Shown: positions 28,331 to 37,104 of the stretch, piece after piece
Numbering within the stretch: the stretch's first letter is position 1
Layout of the letters: each line of letters opens with the position of its first letter
Assembly (NCBI GenBank): GCA_910584655.1
Contig: CAJUBJ010000002.1
Coordinates: 62,001-126,000, forward strand
Direction of reading: 5' to 3'
DNA: 64,000 nucleotides
From: an uncultured Bacilli bacterium
GTDB lineage: Bacteria; Bacillota_I; Bacilli_A; RF39; UBA660
Notes under the pieces: model-generated
The model's input: only the letters and a program-made list of their open reading frames with translations
What the model was told of the DNA's origin: nothing
Database searches by the model: none
Translations under genes and position numbers: made by a program

Positions 28331-29738
28331 AGATTTTAAACTTTTTATTATTATATATAGTCTCACTATTTACTAAAACTTTTCTTTTTATATCTGGGTT
28401 TTCATGACTCATTCTTAAGACTTCACGATCAATTTTTACAAAAGCATTTGCTCCTATTTTAGATAGACTTCTTCCTCCTGCTTTTTTGGCTAATGATTCT
28501 TCTATGTAAGCATCTATGAATGATTCATCCCAGATAAGTTCTGTATTAAATTCTTCTCTATATCTTTTTTGTTGAAGTAATAAAGGACTCCATTTTGATT
28601 CGAGTAAAATTCTTCTTAATGAATCTTTAGTTTGAGCTTTATAGATAAATAAATGTTTCCAACGCCCTACTAATTCTCTAATCATACCATACTCAATTAA
28701 ATCTTCATCTGTAACATCATATTTTGCTTCATCGTAGGATAAATTAAAACCTATATGTTTTTCTTTTGTTTCAAATAAAGAGGAAAAAGCACCTAGGCAT
28801 GCTATCGTCATAAAGGATGTATCTAGTGAAACTTCTGTTCCATTTTTTACTAGAGGAAATCTGTAGTTATATCCTTCAAGTAATTTAAGTAGTGCTTGTT
28901 GAACTGCTACATCTTTAACATCACTGCCACGACTTGCTAGTTTATCTACTTCATCAAAAACAAGAATTGATTTTGATGCTATTTCAGGATTTTTCCCAGA
29001 GTTTATATAGACTTCTTTTAGAGAATCTTCGATGTCTTTTCCAACGTATCCAGCTGATGTTATAGAGTTACAGTCATAAATAGTTAATGGAACACCTAGA
29101 TACTCAGCTATTACTTGATATGTCATAGTTTTACCTGACCCAGTTGGACCTATTGAAAGCATTGTTCTAATATCTTTTTTATTTTTAGCACTATAGTTCA
29201 TAGCAATAGTTGTACAAATATCTTCAATAATGTCATCAGCGTCAAATACTCTTTCTTTAACATATCTTTCTAAAGCAAAATTATCTATATGTTTCAAATC
29301 AGGCAAGTTAGATTGCTCAGTTTTTACAACTGGTGTTGCTTTTTTGTTCGTGTTAGTTTTTGAAACACCAAGTTCACTAAGTGATTCTGTAATTATTCTA
29401 ACAAGATTATTTTGAATACGAGCAAAAGTTATATTTTTTGATATTTCTGTAAAATATCTAAACATTAATTCTGTATCAGATAAATTTTTACCATAAAGAT
29501 CTTCTAATTCGTCATATAAAATTGGACAACCATAAACTAATTCATTGTTATCATCTTCTAAAATATCTTTACTAGTATAAGAACATAAACTATGTTCTTT
29601 ATTTTCTGTTGTAAAGATTTCATTATTATCTAAATATCCAAGTGATACTTCACTAGGTATTAAGATATAATTATCTTTTTTGATTCTTACTTTTTTAAAT
29701 ATAATTGCAACTGTATTATTTAAGTTAATTTCTTTCAT
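28329..29738 (-). CDS. ClpX-like AAA+ ATPase with a novel N-terminal domain
   Basis: The start is ATG at 29738, after AGAGGTG. The 469-residue protein lacks the four-cysteine zinc domain of ClpX; residues 1-150 form an unrecognised domain. The AAA+ module follows: Walker A GPTGSGKT (197-204), pore loop GYVG (230-233), Walker B ILVFDE (258-263), and IGF (329-331) where ClpX carries its ClpP-docking loop. DLIEYGMIRELVGRW matches the DLIKFGLIPEFIGR block of ClpX. It may unfold specific substrates for ClpP or act alone. It has its own promoter, and two unknown genes lie upstream. Confidence 0.85.
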   Translation of the reverse strand: MKEINLNNTVAIIFKKVRIKKDNYILIPSEVSLGYLDNNEIFTTENKEHSLCSYTSKDILEDDNNELVYGCPILYDELEDLYGKNLSDTELMFRYFTEISKNITFARIQNNLVRIITESLSELGVSKTNTNKKATPVVKTEQSNLPDLKHIDNFALERYVKERVFDADDIIEDICTTIAMNYSAKNKKDIRTMLSIGPTGSGKTMTYQVIAEYLGVPLTIYDCNSITSAGYVGKDIEDSLKEVYINSGKNPEIASKSILVFDEVDKLASRGSDVKDVAVQQALLKLLEGYNYRFPLVKNGTEVSLDTSFMTIACLGAFSSLFETKEKHIGFNLSYDEAKYDVTDEDLIEYGMIRELVGRWKHLFIYKAQTKDSLRRILLESKWSPLLLQQKRYREEFNTELIWDESFIDAYIEESLAKKAGGRSLSKIGANAFVKIDREVLRMSHENPDIKRKVLVNSETIYNNKKFKI

Positions 29739-29766
29739 ATAAACACCTCTAAAAATGTTATTATTT

Positions 29767-29795
29767 ATAATATTATAATAAAAGTATAATTTCAA
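29767..29795 (-). promoter_or_regulatory. Promoter of the ClpX-like gene
   Basis: TTGAAA (29795-29790), a 17-bp spacer and TATTAT (29772-29767) on the minus strand, about 30 bases before the chosen ATG. Confidence 0.65.
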
Positions 29796-29810
29796 TATTT
29801 TAGTAAATAA

Positions 29811-29834
29811 AAAAGGCAGAATTATCTGCTTTTT
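29811..29834 (-). terminator. Terminator after the 109-residue gene
   Basis: AAAAGGCAG (29811-29819) pairs with CTGCTTTTT (29826-29834), with one G-T pair. A minus-strand T-rich tail follows. Confidence 0.7.
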
Positions 29835-29876
29835 CTATGTAAATTATTATTTTTAGGTATTTATATTTAAATATAT

Positions 29877-30206
29877 TTATATTCTGAATTTTGCAATTGG
29901 GACTTCTTTATTTTCTGATTTGTTAATTTCAATTACTCTTTTAGCAAAACAATCCTTTAAAGCTTCTGTTTCATTTTTTCTACTTTCACCTATTGGATTT
30001 TTCTTAGTCGTTAGAAATTCACTTAAATAGTGATTATATCCGTCATCATAACCATAACTATACCAAGATTTTTCATCTGCTCCGAATGTTTCTTTTACAA
30101 AAAGATTCATTCCTTCATTTTCTACAATTTGAGTTAATATTTCACATTTCCCATCAATAAATCCTGATTTATAAGCAATAAATTCATTTGTAATAATCTC
30201 ATCCAT
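29877..30206 (-). CDS. Unknown protein, 109 aa
   Basis: No family is recognised. The 109-residue protein is soluble, acidic to neutral, with no membrane segment or signal. A Tyr/Gly/Asp-rich patch (KSWYSYGYDDGYNHYLSEF) matches the pattern FIDG/YDDGY seen twice (YKSGFIDGKCE and YSYGYDDGYNHY), so it may hold two copies of a short helical repeat. GAGTTGAT lies before the ATG. It sits between the ClpX-like gene and another unknown gene but has its own terminator. Confidence 0.6.
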   Translation of the reverse strand: MDEIITNEFIAYKSGFIDGKCEILTQIVENEGMNLFVKETFGADEKSWYSYGYDDGYNHYLSEFLTTKKNPIGESRKNETEALKDCFAKRVIEINKSENKEVPIAKFRI

Positions 30207-30265
30207 ACTATCAACTCTTTATCATTTAATATCCATTATTATAACACATTTTGAATAAAGATATT

Positions 30266-30901
30266 TTACTTTTTAGATTTTCTTTTTCTTAACTTTTTAC
30301 CTGTTTCATCTTTCCCTTTAGGTGATTGTTTATTTGTAGCTAAGCTTAAAAGATATGCTTCAATTTCTTTTAAATCTTCACGTGTTATACCAGATTTTGG
30401 ATCATCAACAGCTACGTAAGTTCTTCCATCTATCGAATGTATAGGCGAATTTGCTTCACTTTTTAATTCTTTAAAGAAAGACAGTCTTTTAGAGGCAAAG
30501 TAATCATAAATACTTTTATTGTTTGGTGATAAATTTTTTATGGCATTTCTTAGAAGATAATCTAATTTTCTAATGAGTTCACTATTCTCATCTATTTCTT
30601 CTATTGATATTGGGATTTTTTCGCCCCTACCATATGAGATGAAATCTTCATCTAGGCCTGTTAATGATACTCCTTCATTTATTTTTCCTATTATACCTTT
30701 ATGTTCACAGATTGTAGAAGTTGTATCTTTGTTATCTAATATATTTAATTGAATAGTTTTATACAAATAGAAATATCCTTGTAATAATTCTGTTCCGTTA
30801 GTTACTATTCCTTCTACATAAAAATCTTTTTTTACTCTTAAAAAATATGTTGTTTTTTCTTTATTACCTAATTCTATAGTAAAATATCTATTTTTTAACA
30901 T
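30266..30901 (-). CDS. Unknown protein, 211 aa, basic C-terminal tail
   Basis: No family is recognised. The N-terminal 90 residues look beta-rich (YFTIELGNKEKTTYFLRVKK). A helical middle (KLDYLLRNAIKNL) follows, and the tail is very basic (GKKLRKRKSKK). The basic tail suggests contact with nucleic acid or the ribosome, which is only a guess. A strong AGGAGG precedes the ATG. It begins a possible transcript that also contains the 109-residue gene, 59 bases downstream. Confidence 0.65.
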   Translation of the reverse strand: MLKNRYFTIELGNKEKTTYFLRVKKDFYVEGIVTNGTELLQGYFYLYKTIQLNILDNKDTTSTICEHKGIIGKINEGVSLTGLDEDFISYGRGEKIPISIEEIDENSELIRKLDYLLRNAIKNLSPNNKSIYDYFASKRLSFFKELKSEANSPIHSIDGRTYVAVDDPKSGITREDLKEIEAYLLSLATNKQSPKGKDETGKKLRKRKSKK

Positions 30902-30945
30902 CTTTTTTCCTCCTAAAGTATTTAATGCATATTATAATAACATAA

Positions 30946-30969
30946 AAAAGTAACTTTAGTGTTACTTTT
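30946..30969 (-). terminator. Terminator after the second ABC module
   Basis: AAAAGTAAC (30946-30954) pairs with GTTACTTTT (30961-30969) at the permease stop. Confidence 0.8.
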
Positions 30970-31603
30970 AAAATTCTTTTTTTAAATATATTCTCTTAGA
31001 ACAGATATAAGAGAAAATTAACATAAAGATTGAAGTTATAAGAAGTATTAGTAATAAGTTTGATTCTAAAAATGATAATAATACGGGAGAAATAGACATT
31101 TTAAATATTTTCAATTTTGCAATAAGAGCTATGATAGCAGATATTCCAAATGCTCCTACAAATAAGACAATACGTCCTTTTTCTATACCAAATTTAAATA
31201 TAATAGGAAAAAGAATTGATTGAATTAAAATGCAAGCAAATATACATCCAATAGAAGTTGATAAAATATAATCTAAGTCTATACTTTTTTTCATATACCC
31301 TATTCCAATTGTTGCAATAATAGTAAGTACTATTGATAAAAATATTAAAAATAAACTAGCAATATATTTAGACTTTACTATATTTTTTCTTCCATTAGGA
31401 AAAGTAATAGCAAAAGCATCAAATTTATTGTATTCATCATAACTAAATGTTGATAAGAATATCATTACACTAGTCATAGCTGGTACAAAAGATAAATCAC
31501 CTTCACCATCTAGAGCCATAATAGCAAATACAATTAAAATAATAGCTATTATTTTTAAATTACTTTTGACCATAAGTAAATCTTTTTTTACTAATCCTAA
31601 CAT
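30968..31603 (-). CDS. ABC-2 type transporter permease
   Basis: The 211-residue protein has six hydrophobic segments and the start MLGLVKKDLLMVKSNLK, typical of ABC-2 permeases in YtrA-type modules. SYDEYNKFDAFAITFPNGRKNIVKSKY matches the conserved loop after the second helix. Its ATG overlaps the ATPase stop (TAATG). It is the third gene of a gntR-ATPase-permease module that parallels the one at 857-2606. Confidence 0.87.
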   Translation of the reverse strand: MLGLVKKDLLMVKSNLKIIAIILIVFAIMALDGEGDLSFVPAMTSVMIFLSTFSYDEYNKFDAFAITFPNGRKNIVKSKYIASLFLIFLSIVLTIIATIGIGYMKKSIDLDYILSTSIGCIFACILIQSILFPIIFKFGIEKGRIVLFVGAFGISAIIALIAKLKIFKMSISPVLLSFLESNLLLILLITSIFMLIFSYICSKRIYLKKEF

Positions 31604-32460
31604 TATTTTACATCTCCTTTTATCATAAGAACCATTAGTTCTTCAAGTGTTATTTTATCAATAATATAATTTTTGTATTTTTTAGATAATTTATTTTTAT
31701 CTTTAATTAATATTTCGTAATTATATTTTTGCTTTTTATATTTAATTATGTCATTAGGTGATATCTTATCAAATTCTTCTATACTGCATTTTAAGATTCC
31801 ATAGTTATCTAATAACTCATCGCGATTTTCTTCTAGTAATACTTTGCCTTTATCTATAAATATTATTTTATCAGCAATGTGTTCTAAGTCACTTGTTATA
31901 TGAGTTGATAAGAGTATTGTATGTTCTTCATCTTTTATAAAGTTTAAGAAAATATCTAGAACTTCACTTCTTACTACTGGATCTAATCCACTAGTTGGTT
32001 CATCTAAAATAAGAAGTTTTGGTTTGTGTGCTAGTGATGTAGCTATTTCAAGTTTTTTCCTCATACCTTTTGATAATTCTTTAATTTTTTTGTCTGTTGG
32101 CAAATTAAAATCATTTAAATATTTCTGAAATAAATCTTTATCCCAATTTTTATAAATATCTTTCATAATAATATTTATATCTTTTGCTGTAAGTATTTCT
32201 GGGAAAAACATATCATCTAATACTACACCTATATCTTCTTTTATTTCATCTTCTTTTATGTCTTTATCAAAAACTCTTATTGAACCATTTTTTACACTTA
32301 TAATATTTAATATTGATTTTATTAAAGTTGTTTTGCCTGCTCCATTTTCACCTATTAAACCAATAATATTTCCTGATGGTATAGACAAATTAATTGGTCC
32401 TAATTCAAATTTATTATCATATTTTTTTGTTACTTCTTTTATTTCTATTGCATTTTTCAT
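31603..32460 (-). CDS. ABC transporter ATP-binding protein (YtrB-like)
   Basis: The 285-residue ATPase has Walker A GENGAGKTT, signature LSKGMRKKLEIA, Walker B LLILDEPTSGLDP and STHITSD. A C-terminal extension of about 75 residues, rich in Lys and Asn, follows the core; such tails occur in many exporter ATPases. It starts at the overlapping TAATG of the GntR gene and is coupled on both sides. Confidence 0.9.
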   Translation of the reverse strand: MKNAIEIKEVTKKYDNKFELGPINLSIPSGNIIGLIGENGAGKTTLIKSILNIISVKNGSIRVFDKDIKEDEIKEDIGVVLDDMFFPEILTAKDINIIMKDIYKNWDKDLFQKYLNDFNLPTDKKIKELSKGMRKKLEIATSLAHKPKLLILDEPTSGLDPVVRSEVLDIFLNFIKDEEHTILLSTHITSDLEHIADKIIFIDKGKVLLEENRDELLDNYGILKCSIEEFDKISPNDIIKYKKQKYNYEILIKDKNKLSKKYKNYIIDKITLEELMVLMIKGDVK

Positions 32461-32837
32461 TATTCTTCTCTCCCACTTAAATATTCATATAAATCTAATA
32501 TATCTTTTTTTTCAATATTAAATTTACTAGATAATTCAATAATTTTATAGATATGATCTTCTATTTCTTTTTTTGCTTTTTCTTTTGCTAATTCAGTATT
32601 TTTTGGTGCTATGAATGCCCCTTTACCTTGGCGAATTATAATGTATCCTTCATTTTCTAATTCATCATAAGCTTTTTTTATAGTCATTACACTTATTTTA
32701 ATATCAGAGGCAAGATTACGAATTGAAGGAAGTGATTCTCCACTAGCTAACTCGTCATTCATAATCTGCGATATAATTGCATTTTTTATTTGCTCATATA
32801 TTGGAATTGGGCTACTGTTACTAATTATTATTTTCAT
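32460..32837 (-). CDS. GntR-family regulator, YtrA subfamily
   Basis: The 125-residue protein has the winged helix PIYEQIKNAIISQI, GESLPSIRNLASDIKISVMTIKKAYDELENEGYI and a wing RQGKGAFI, then a short helical C-terminus. AGGAGGAG precedes the ATG. The promoter is overlapped by an inverted repeat with TGTTATA arms, so it probably represses its own operon. The lead gene of this module resembles the regulator at 2241-2606 but reads a different operator. Confidence 0.92.
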   Translation of the reverse strand: MKIIISNSSPIPIYEQIKNAIISQIMNDELASGESLPSIRNLASDIKISVMTIKKAYDELENEGYIIIRQGKGAFIAPKNTELAKEKAKKEIEDHIYKIIELSSKFNIEKKDILDLYEYLSGREE

Positions 32838-32853
32838 AGTCTCCTCCTTTAAC

Positions 32854-32892
32854 TGTTATACATAATATATAACACTATATAACAATTGTCAA
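32854..32892 (-). promoter_or_regulatory. Promoter and operator of the second gntR-ABC module
   Basis: TTGACA (32892-32887), 17-bp spacer, TATATT (32869-32864) on the minus strand. The inverted repeat TGTTATA (32854-32860) / TATAACA (32868-32874) overlaps the -10 box. Confidence 0.75.
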
Positions 32893-32939
32893 GAATAATA
32901 TTTAAAATTAATATCTTTAATTATTTATAGAAATAAAAA

Positions 32940-32959
32940 AAGAACTAAAATTAGTTCTT
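32940..32959 (-). terminator. Terminator after trmB
   Basis: AAGAACTA (32940-32947) pairs with TAGTTCTT (32952-32959), followed by an A/T-rich T-run on the minus strand. Confidence 0.75.
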
Positions 32960-33596
32960 AATTAGTAAATGAAGCATCAATATAATATATAGGACGTCCT
33001 TCTTTTTGGTATTGTTTTTCATAGTTAGTCATAATATTAGATATTTGTCTTTCGTCATTATGTAAATCTAAGCTTATTTTATCAAATACATACCAGTATT
33101 GTGATAATGTTTCTAGTGAATAAGCAAATAATCCTTTGTTATCAGTTTTTAGAATTATATGTTTATGTTTTTTAAAGATTCTGTCATATAACTTTAGATA
33201 TGTAAAATGAGTAAATCTTTTCTTTTCATCTATTTTCTTTGGCCATGGTTCACTGAATGTAAGATAGATAGTGTCAATTTCTTTACCAAAATAATCAGCG
33301 ATATTCATAGCATTTGCATTAATTAATTTTAAATTTGGTAATTTAAGTCTTTCTAGATTTCTAACAGCCATAACCATTTGTGAATCATTTATTTCTAAAC
33401 CGATAAAATTAATATTAGGATATGTTTTGGCCATTTCAATAATGAAATCTCCTCTTCCCATACCTAGTTCTAGTTTAATAGGATTTTTATTACCAAATAA
33501 ATCATTCCATTTATTTTTATATTTAGAAGGGTTATTTACTACATAAGGGCTTTCACTTACTATTTTATCTGCATTTTTTATTACATTATACTCCAT
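32958..33596 (-). CDS. trmB: tRNA (guanine-N7)-methyltransferase
   Basis: TrmB methylates G46 of tRNA with S-adenosylmethionine. The start is ATG 33596 (MEYNVIKN), eight bases after GGAAG; the GTG three codons earlier is in the ribosome site. The 212-residue protein has ELGMGRGDFI (cofactor loop), FIGLEIN, LTFSEPWPKKIDEKKRF and a late TNYEKQYQKEGRPIYYIDA. The FSEPWPKK block shows Ser where FPDPWPKK has Pro-Asp, a mild divergence. Function should be normal. Confidence 0.94.
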   Translation of the reverse strand: MEYNVIKNADKIVSESPYVVNNPSKYKNKWNDLFGNKNPIKLELGMGRGDFIIEMAKTYPNINFIGLEINDSQMVMAVRNLERLKLPNLKLINANAMNIADYFGKEIDTIYLTFSEPWPKKIDEKKRFTHFTYLKLYDRIFKKHKHIILKTDNKGLFAYSLETLSQYWYVFDKISLDLHNDERQISNIMTNYEKQYQKEGRPIYYIDASFTN

Positions 33597-33650
33597 AAAG
33601 TTCACTTCCTTGCGTTAACATTATAACATAGAACTTATACTTTTTTAAAT

Positions 33651-33929
33651 TTATCTATGATATTTTCGCTCTTTTAATTTACTTTCTAGAAATTTTTCAA
33701 ATTTTCTTAAACCATACTCTGGATTATAGTAATTAGGAAATTCATTTAAATGAGCAAGAGCTATTTTAGCAGTTGTGATTAAATTATTATTTGTTACATT
33801 TGTTTTATAATTTATTGTACCATGCTCTAATTCAATGTTAATTCCATCAAGAAATTCTTCTGGAGTATATTTATCAAATTTTACATTTAAAACACTTGCT
33901 GCATAATAAGCATCTTTAAGTTTAAACAT
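33651..33929 (-). CDS. DUF5661-like protein
   Basis: The 92-residue protein contains FLDGINIELEHGTINYKTNVTNNNLITTAKIALAHLNEFPNYY. This matches the pattern of DUF5661 (glutamate-histidine-glycine, TNVT, KIALAHL, P-x-YY), small proteins also found on phages and plasmids. The function is unknown. GGTGAT precedes the ATG. Nothing else suggests mobility here. Confidence 0.75.
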   Translation of the reverse strand: MFKLKDAYYAASVLNVKFDKYTPEEFLDGINIELEHGTINYKTNVTNNNLITTAKIALAHLNEFPNYYNPEYGLRKFEKFLESKLKERKYHR

Positions 33930-33982
33930 ATTATCACCAATATAATATTATGCCTAACTTTTAAATTCTTTTAACAATTTGT

Positions 33983-35173
33983 TCATTTTTCTTGACCAAT
34001 TATTTTTTTAGTGTATTTTTTTAATAGTGTATCATAATATGCAAGTATTGAATTTTCATCATTTGCAGTTTTATCCATAGCAGGACGGCCAAGCAAACAT
34101 TTTGACTCCCATCCTTTAGAAGAAAAGCCGTTCTCGATTAGTTCTTGTTTTTCTTCCTCATCATCTACAAGATTTAAGACTGGGAATAGTAATTCAATCC
34201 CATAATTTTCTGCTAATTTTTTTAATCTATTAATCATTGCTGGTTGTTCTAACATAAACTTTTGACTTATTCGAGCTCCCTCGGCAATATACTTAAAGCC
34301 ATTTTCTTTAGCATATATAATTGCTTTTGTATACATTGCCATACGACATGATAAACATCTTATTTCTGAATCTAAATTATAACCATTTAAATTATCCCCA
34401 TGTTCTTCTCTCCAACTATTAAAATAACTATTAAATAAATTAGCAATATTTATAGCGCGATTTTCATATTTAAAAATATATCCTTCTTGATTAGCGAATG
34501 TTTTTTGAAATGTTAAATAAGGTTTATCAGAGTCCATCATATGTCCATTATCAAAATGAATAAAATGAATATTATATCCGGCATTTCTTAATCTTATTGC
34601 TGCAAGAGTTGAATCCTTTCCTCCTGAATATAGCAATAAAACATCATTATTCCCTACTTTTTTTTCATAATTTGTTAATATATTTAATAACTTTTTATCT
34701 ACTTGATGAACATTGCAAGCAAATAGAAATGGAATATCTTCATCTTGATTAAATAATTCTTCTTTCTTTAACATTTCTTTCTGTGATTCGCTAATTAGTT
34801 CTTCTAAAGTATATAAAACCAATGTACCTGGAAGATTTGTTAAATTCTTAATTATTTTGTTTTTTATAGACTCATATGCATATGATAAAACTTCATCTAA
34901 ATCATAAAAGTATGTTTCATCATCTAATCTAGACAGACTATCAGCATAGAAATAGTCTTCAAATATTTCTTGTCCTTCAGCATAGTTTAGACTTCTTATT
35001 GCTTCATAAGTGTTACCCATATTACCAGAACATAATAAAGATAGAAAAATATCAACATTGGAAAAAGAACTTTCTGATGAATAAGGTGGAATCCAAATAA
35101 AACTTATTTCATTATGAACATTATCACATATATACTTGTTTTGATATTTTATAATTAATTTTGTTGTCTTCAT
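33983..35173 (-). CDS. PP-loop ATP pyrophosphatase of unknown substrate
   Basis: The 396-residue protein has an unrecognised N-terminal domain of about 170 residues and then an adenine-nucleotide alpha-hydrolase (PP-loop) domain, SGGKDSTLAA near residue 183. FIHFDNGHMMDSD follows, then the cysteine pair IRCLSCRMAMY and YIAEGARISQ. Related enzymes (QueC, TtcA, MnmA, ThiI) activate a carbonyl by adenylation. QueC has a different four-cysteine zinc site at its C-terminus, and I see only CLSC plus a late single Cys (KCLLGRP). It could be a tRNA-thiolation or nucleobase-modifying enzyme. Confidence 0.7.
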   Translation of the reverse strand: MKTTKLIIKYQNKYICDNVHNEISFIWIPPYSSESSFSNVDIFLSLLCSGNMGNTYEAIRSLNYAEGQEIFEDYFYADSLSRLDDETYFYDLDEVLSYAYESIKNKIIKNLTNLPGTLVLYTLEELISESQKEMLKKEELFNQDEDIPFLFACNVHQVDKKLLNILTNYEKKVGNNDVLLLYSGGKDSTLAAIRLRNAGYNIHFIHFDNGHMMDSDKPYLTFQKTFANQEGYIFKYENRAINIANLFNSYFNSWREEHGDNLNGYNLDSEIRCLSCRMAMYTKAIIYAKENGFKYIAEGARISQKFMLEQPAMINRLKKLAENYGIELLFPVLNLVDDEEEKQELIENGFSSKGWESKCLLGRPAMDKTANDENSILAYYDTLLKKYTKKIIGQEK

Positions 35174-35213
35174 AGTATCACCAATGTTTTTTATTTTATC
35201 ATACCATAATAAA

Positions 35214-35233
35214 AAGAGAAATAAATTTCTCTT
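35214..35233 (-). terminator. Terminator after the DUF4097 gene
   Basis: AAGAGAAA (35214-35221) pairs with TTTCTCTT (35226-35233), loop 4, with T-run. Confidence 0.8.
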
Positions 35234-36374
35234 AGTTTAGTTTATCTTGAACTTGATTTAATCCAACTTTATCAGTTTCTTTTACTTCAACAAGTTTGTA
35301 GTTATTAAAAATGGATTTAATATTGTCTTCTGTTTTTACTGTACTATTTTTTTCAAAAACAAATTCATATGTTTTATTTTCTACTATGTTAGTTTTTAAA
35401 TCTTTAATAATAATTGTATCTACTTCTCCTTGGAATATTTGTAATGTTAGATAGTATGAATTTTCTTCATTAAAAGAAGTCTTATTTAATACTTTATATG
35501 TTTTTGTAAATGTGTCTTGATTATTATTTTCAGAAGAGGTATTTTCTTTAGCTGGTTCTTTATCTTGATATCTAATATCTATTTTTCCTACTCCACCATC
35601 TATTTCAATTTTATTTATTCCGTTTCCATATTTTGAATCATTATTTAAACTTTTTCCATTAACTTCAATACGTCCTATACCTTTTTCAACTTCTAGTTCA
35701 TAATCAGACTCTGGACCTAAAATGTTTATCTCAAGTTCACCAATTCCTGCATCAATATCACTATCACCTTTTAATGCAGAAGTTATTTTAACGTGACCTA
35801 CTCCCATATCAAAATCAAGGTTATTTAGAAGACCATTTTTTATAATCATCTCACCTGCTCCGCCACTTATTTTAGATTTTTTAGTAGCTTCTAAGTTATC
35901 TATTATTACTTGACCTGCGCCTAATGACAAATTAATTTCTTCTGATATTATATTATCAATTTCTATCTTACCTGCTCCTGCATCAATTCTAAATTTATCG
36001 AATTGAATTGATTTAGGAAGGTATATGATTAACTTACTTTCATTATTATCTCTAAACCATCTATGGCTTTTTTCTTTTATAGTTAATATTTCTTTATTTT
36101 GATCAAGACTTATATAAGAATTGTTAGTTTTAATAGCAAAGTTTTCACTTTCTTCAATGATAAGACTGGCTGCTTTGATATCTATATTTAATTCTTTTAT
36201 TTCATATTTATTATCAAATGTTAGCATATTCATCTCTTTTGTGATGCCTTTATCATTTCCGAAAAATAAAAACATACTACCTAAAAAAGTTAATAAACCA
36301 CCTATTATCATTACGACTAAATATATCGCAAAAGCAATTGCAATATATTTTATTACTCTTTGAATGTCACTCAT
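35232..36374 (-). CDS. DUF4097-family beta-helix membrane protein
   Basis: The ATG at 36374 overlaps the stop of the upstream gene (ATGA), which decides the start. The 380-residue protein has a membrane helix near 13-40 and then an extracytoplasmic repeat region. Successive strands read IKELNIDIKAASLIIEES, KFRIDAGAGKIEIDNI, INLSLGAGQVIIDNLEA, LDFDMGVGHVKI, DIDAGIGELEI and IEIDGGVGKIDI. These G-A/V-G turns are typical of the DUF4097 beta-solenoid. A C-terminal domain of about 110 residues follows. It is probably part of an envelope-stress (LiaF/LiaG-like) pair. Confidence 0.82.
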   Translation of the reverse strand: MSDIQRVIKYIAIAFAIYLVVMIIGGLLTFLGSMFLFFGNDKGITKEMNMLTFDNKYEIKELNIDIKAASLIIEESENFAIKTNNSYISLDQNKEILTIKEKSHRWFRDNNESKLIIYLPKSIQFDKFRIDAGAGKIEIDNIISEEINLSLGAGQVIIDNLEATKKSKISGGAGEMIIKNGLLNNLDFDMGVGHVKITSALKGDSDIDAGIGELEINILGPESDYELEVEKGIGRIEVNGKSLNNDSKYGNGINKIEIDGGVGKIDIRYQDKEPAKENTSSENNNQDTFTKTYKVLNKTSFNEENSYYLTLQIFQGEVDTIIIKDLKTNIVENKTYEFVFEKNSTVKTEDNIKSIFNNYKLVEVKETDKVGLNQVQDKLN

Positions 36375-37048
36375 TTTATTTCTACACCTCCAAATATGCA
36401 AGTTGCATTTATATAAATGGTAACTTTTGCATCATTAGTTTTATTTTTTCTTTCATCTGATACTCCACCAAAGATAGGTGTTGATGTAATTTTAATATTA
36501 ACATCCTCTGGAGTATAAATAGTAATTCCACCAAAAACAGCACATGCGTTAATTACAACATCTTCATTTATTTTACTTTTGGTAAGGTCACATTTTATAC
36601 CACCAAAAATAGAGTCTAAATTACATCCAGTGAATTTTTCATTACTAAAGTCTAAATTTTGACCTCCAAATGTTGCGCAATATTCTTTATCATTTGTTTT
36701 ATTTAATTTTTTTATTTCGTCTTTTATTTTGGCTCTTATTGTACCTTTAAAGATTACAGATAATCCTATTACTACTAAAATTGTTGGTAATATAAGTTTA
36801 TATATAGTTCTAAATCTTATAATATCTTGACAACCTAGTAATAAAGCTACACCAATTAATAAACCAATTAAATCTCCTGTCTTATCATTCTTATTTAATA
36901 AGCCGAAAAAACAAGGAACTATTATAAATAAAGTCCACCAACCATCAAAGAAAATATTTATATTTGTTATCTCCAAGGCATTCAAACCAAATATTATTCC
37001 TAATGCTATTAAAACCAATCCCCACAATATGTTACTTATTTTATTCAT
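36371..37048 (-). CDS. LiaF-like membrane protein (TM domain plus cell-wall-active-antibiotic-response beta domain)
   Basis: The 225-residue protein has four helices in the first 115 residues (ILWGLVLIALGIIFGL with the double GxxLI pattern of LiaF/DUF5668). A beta domain follows with FGGQNLDFS, FGGIKCDLTKS, ACAVFGGITIYTP and IFGGV. The repeated FGG is the mark of LiaF C-terminal domains, which inhibit envelope-stress signalling. There is no LiaRS pair next to it. AGGATGTGAGG precedes the ATG. Confidence 0.85.
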   Translation of the reverse strand: MNKISNILWGLVLIALGIIFGLNALEITNINIFFDGWWTLFIIVPCFFGLLNKNDKTGDLIGLLIGVALLLGCQDIIRFRTIYKLILPTILVVIGLSVIFKGTIRAKIKDEIKKLNKTNDKEYCATFGGQNLDFSNEKFTGCNLDSIFGGIKCDLTKSKINEDVVINACAVFGGITIYTPEDVNIKITSTPIFGGVSDERKNKTNDAKVTIYINATCIFGGVEIK

Positions 37049-37104
37049 TTCCTCACATCCTTAGTATTATTATAAGACATAAAGATATAAATTAATATAT
37101 CTTT

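Noticed and set aside
33651..33929. DUF5661 gene as a sign of a prophage
   Set aside because: No integrase, phage structural or lysis gene lies nearby, and base composition matches the neighbours.
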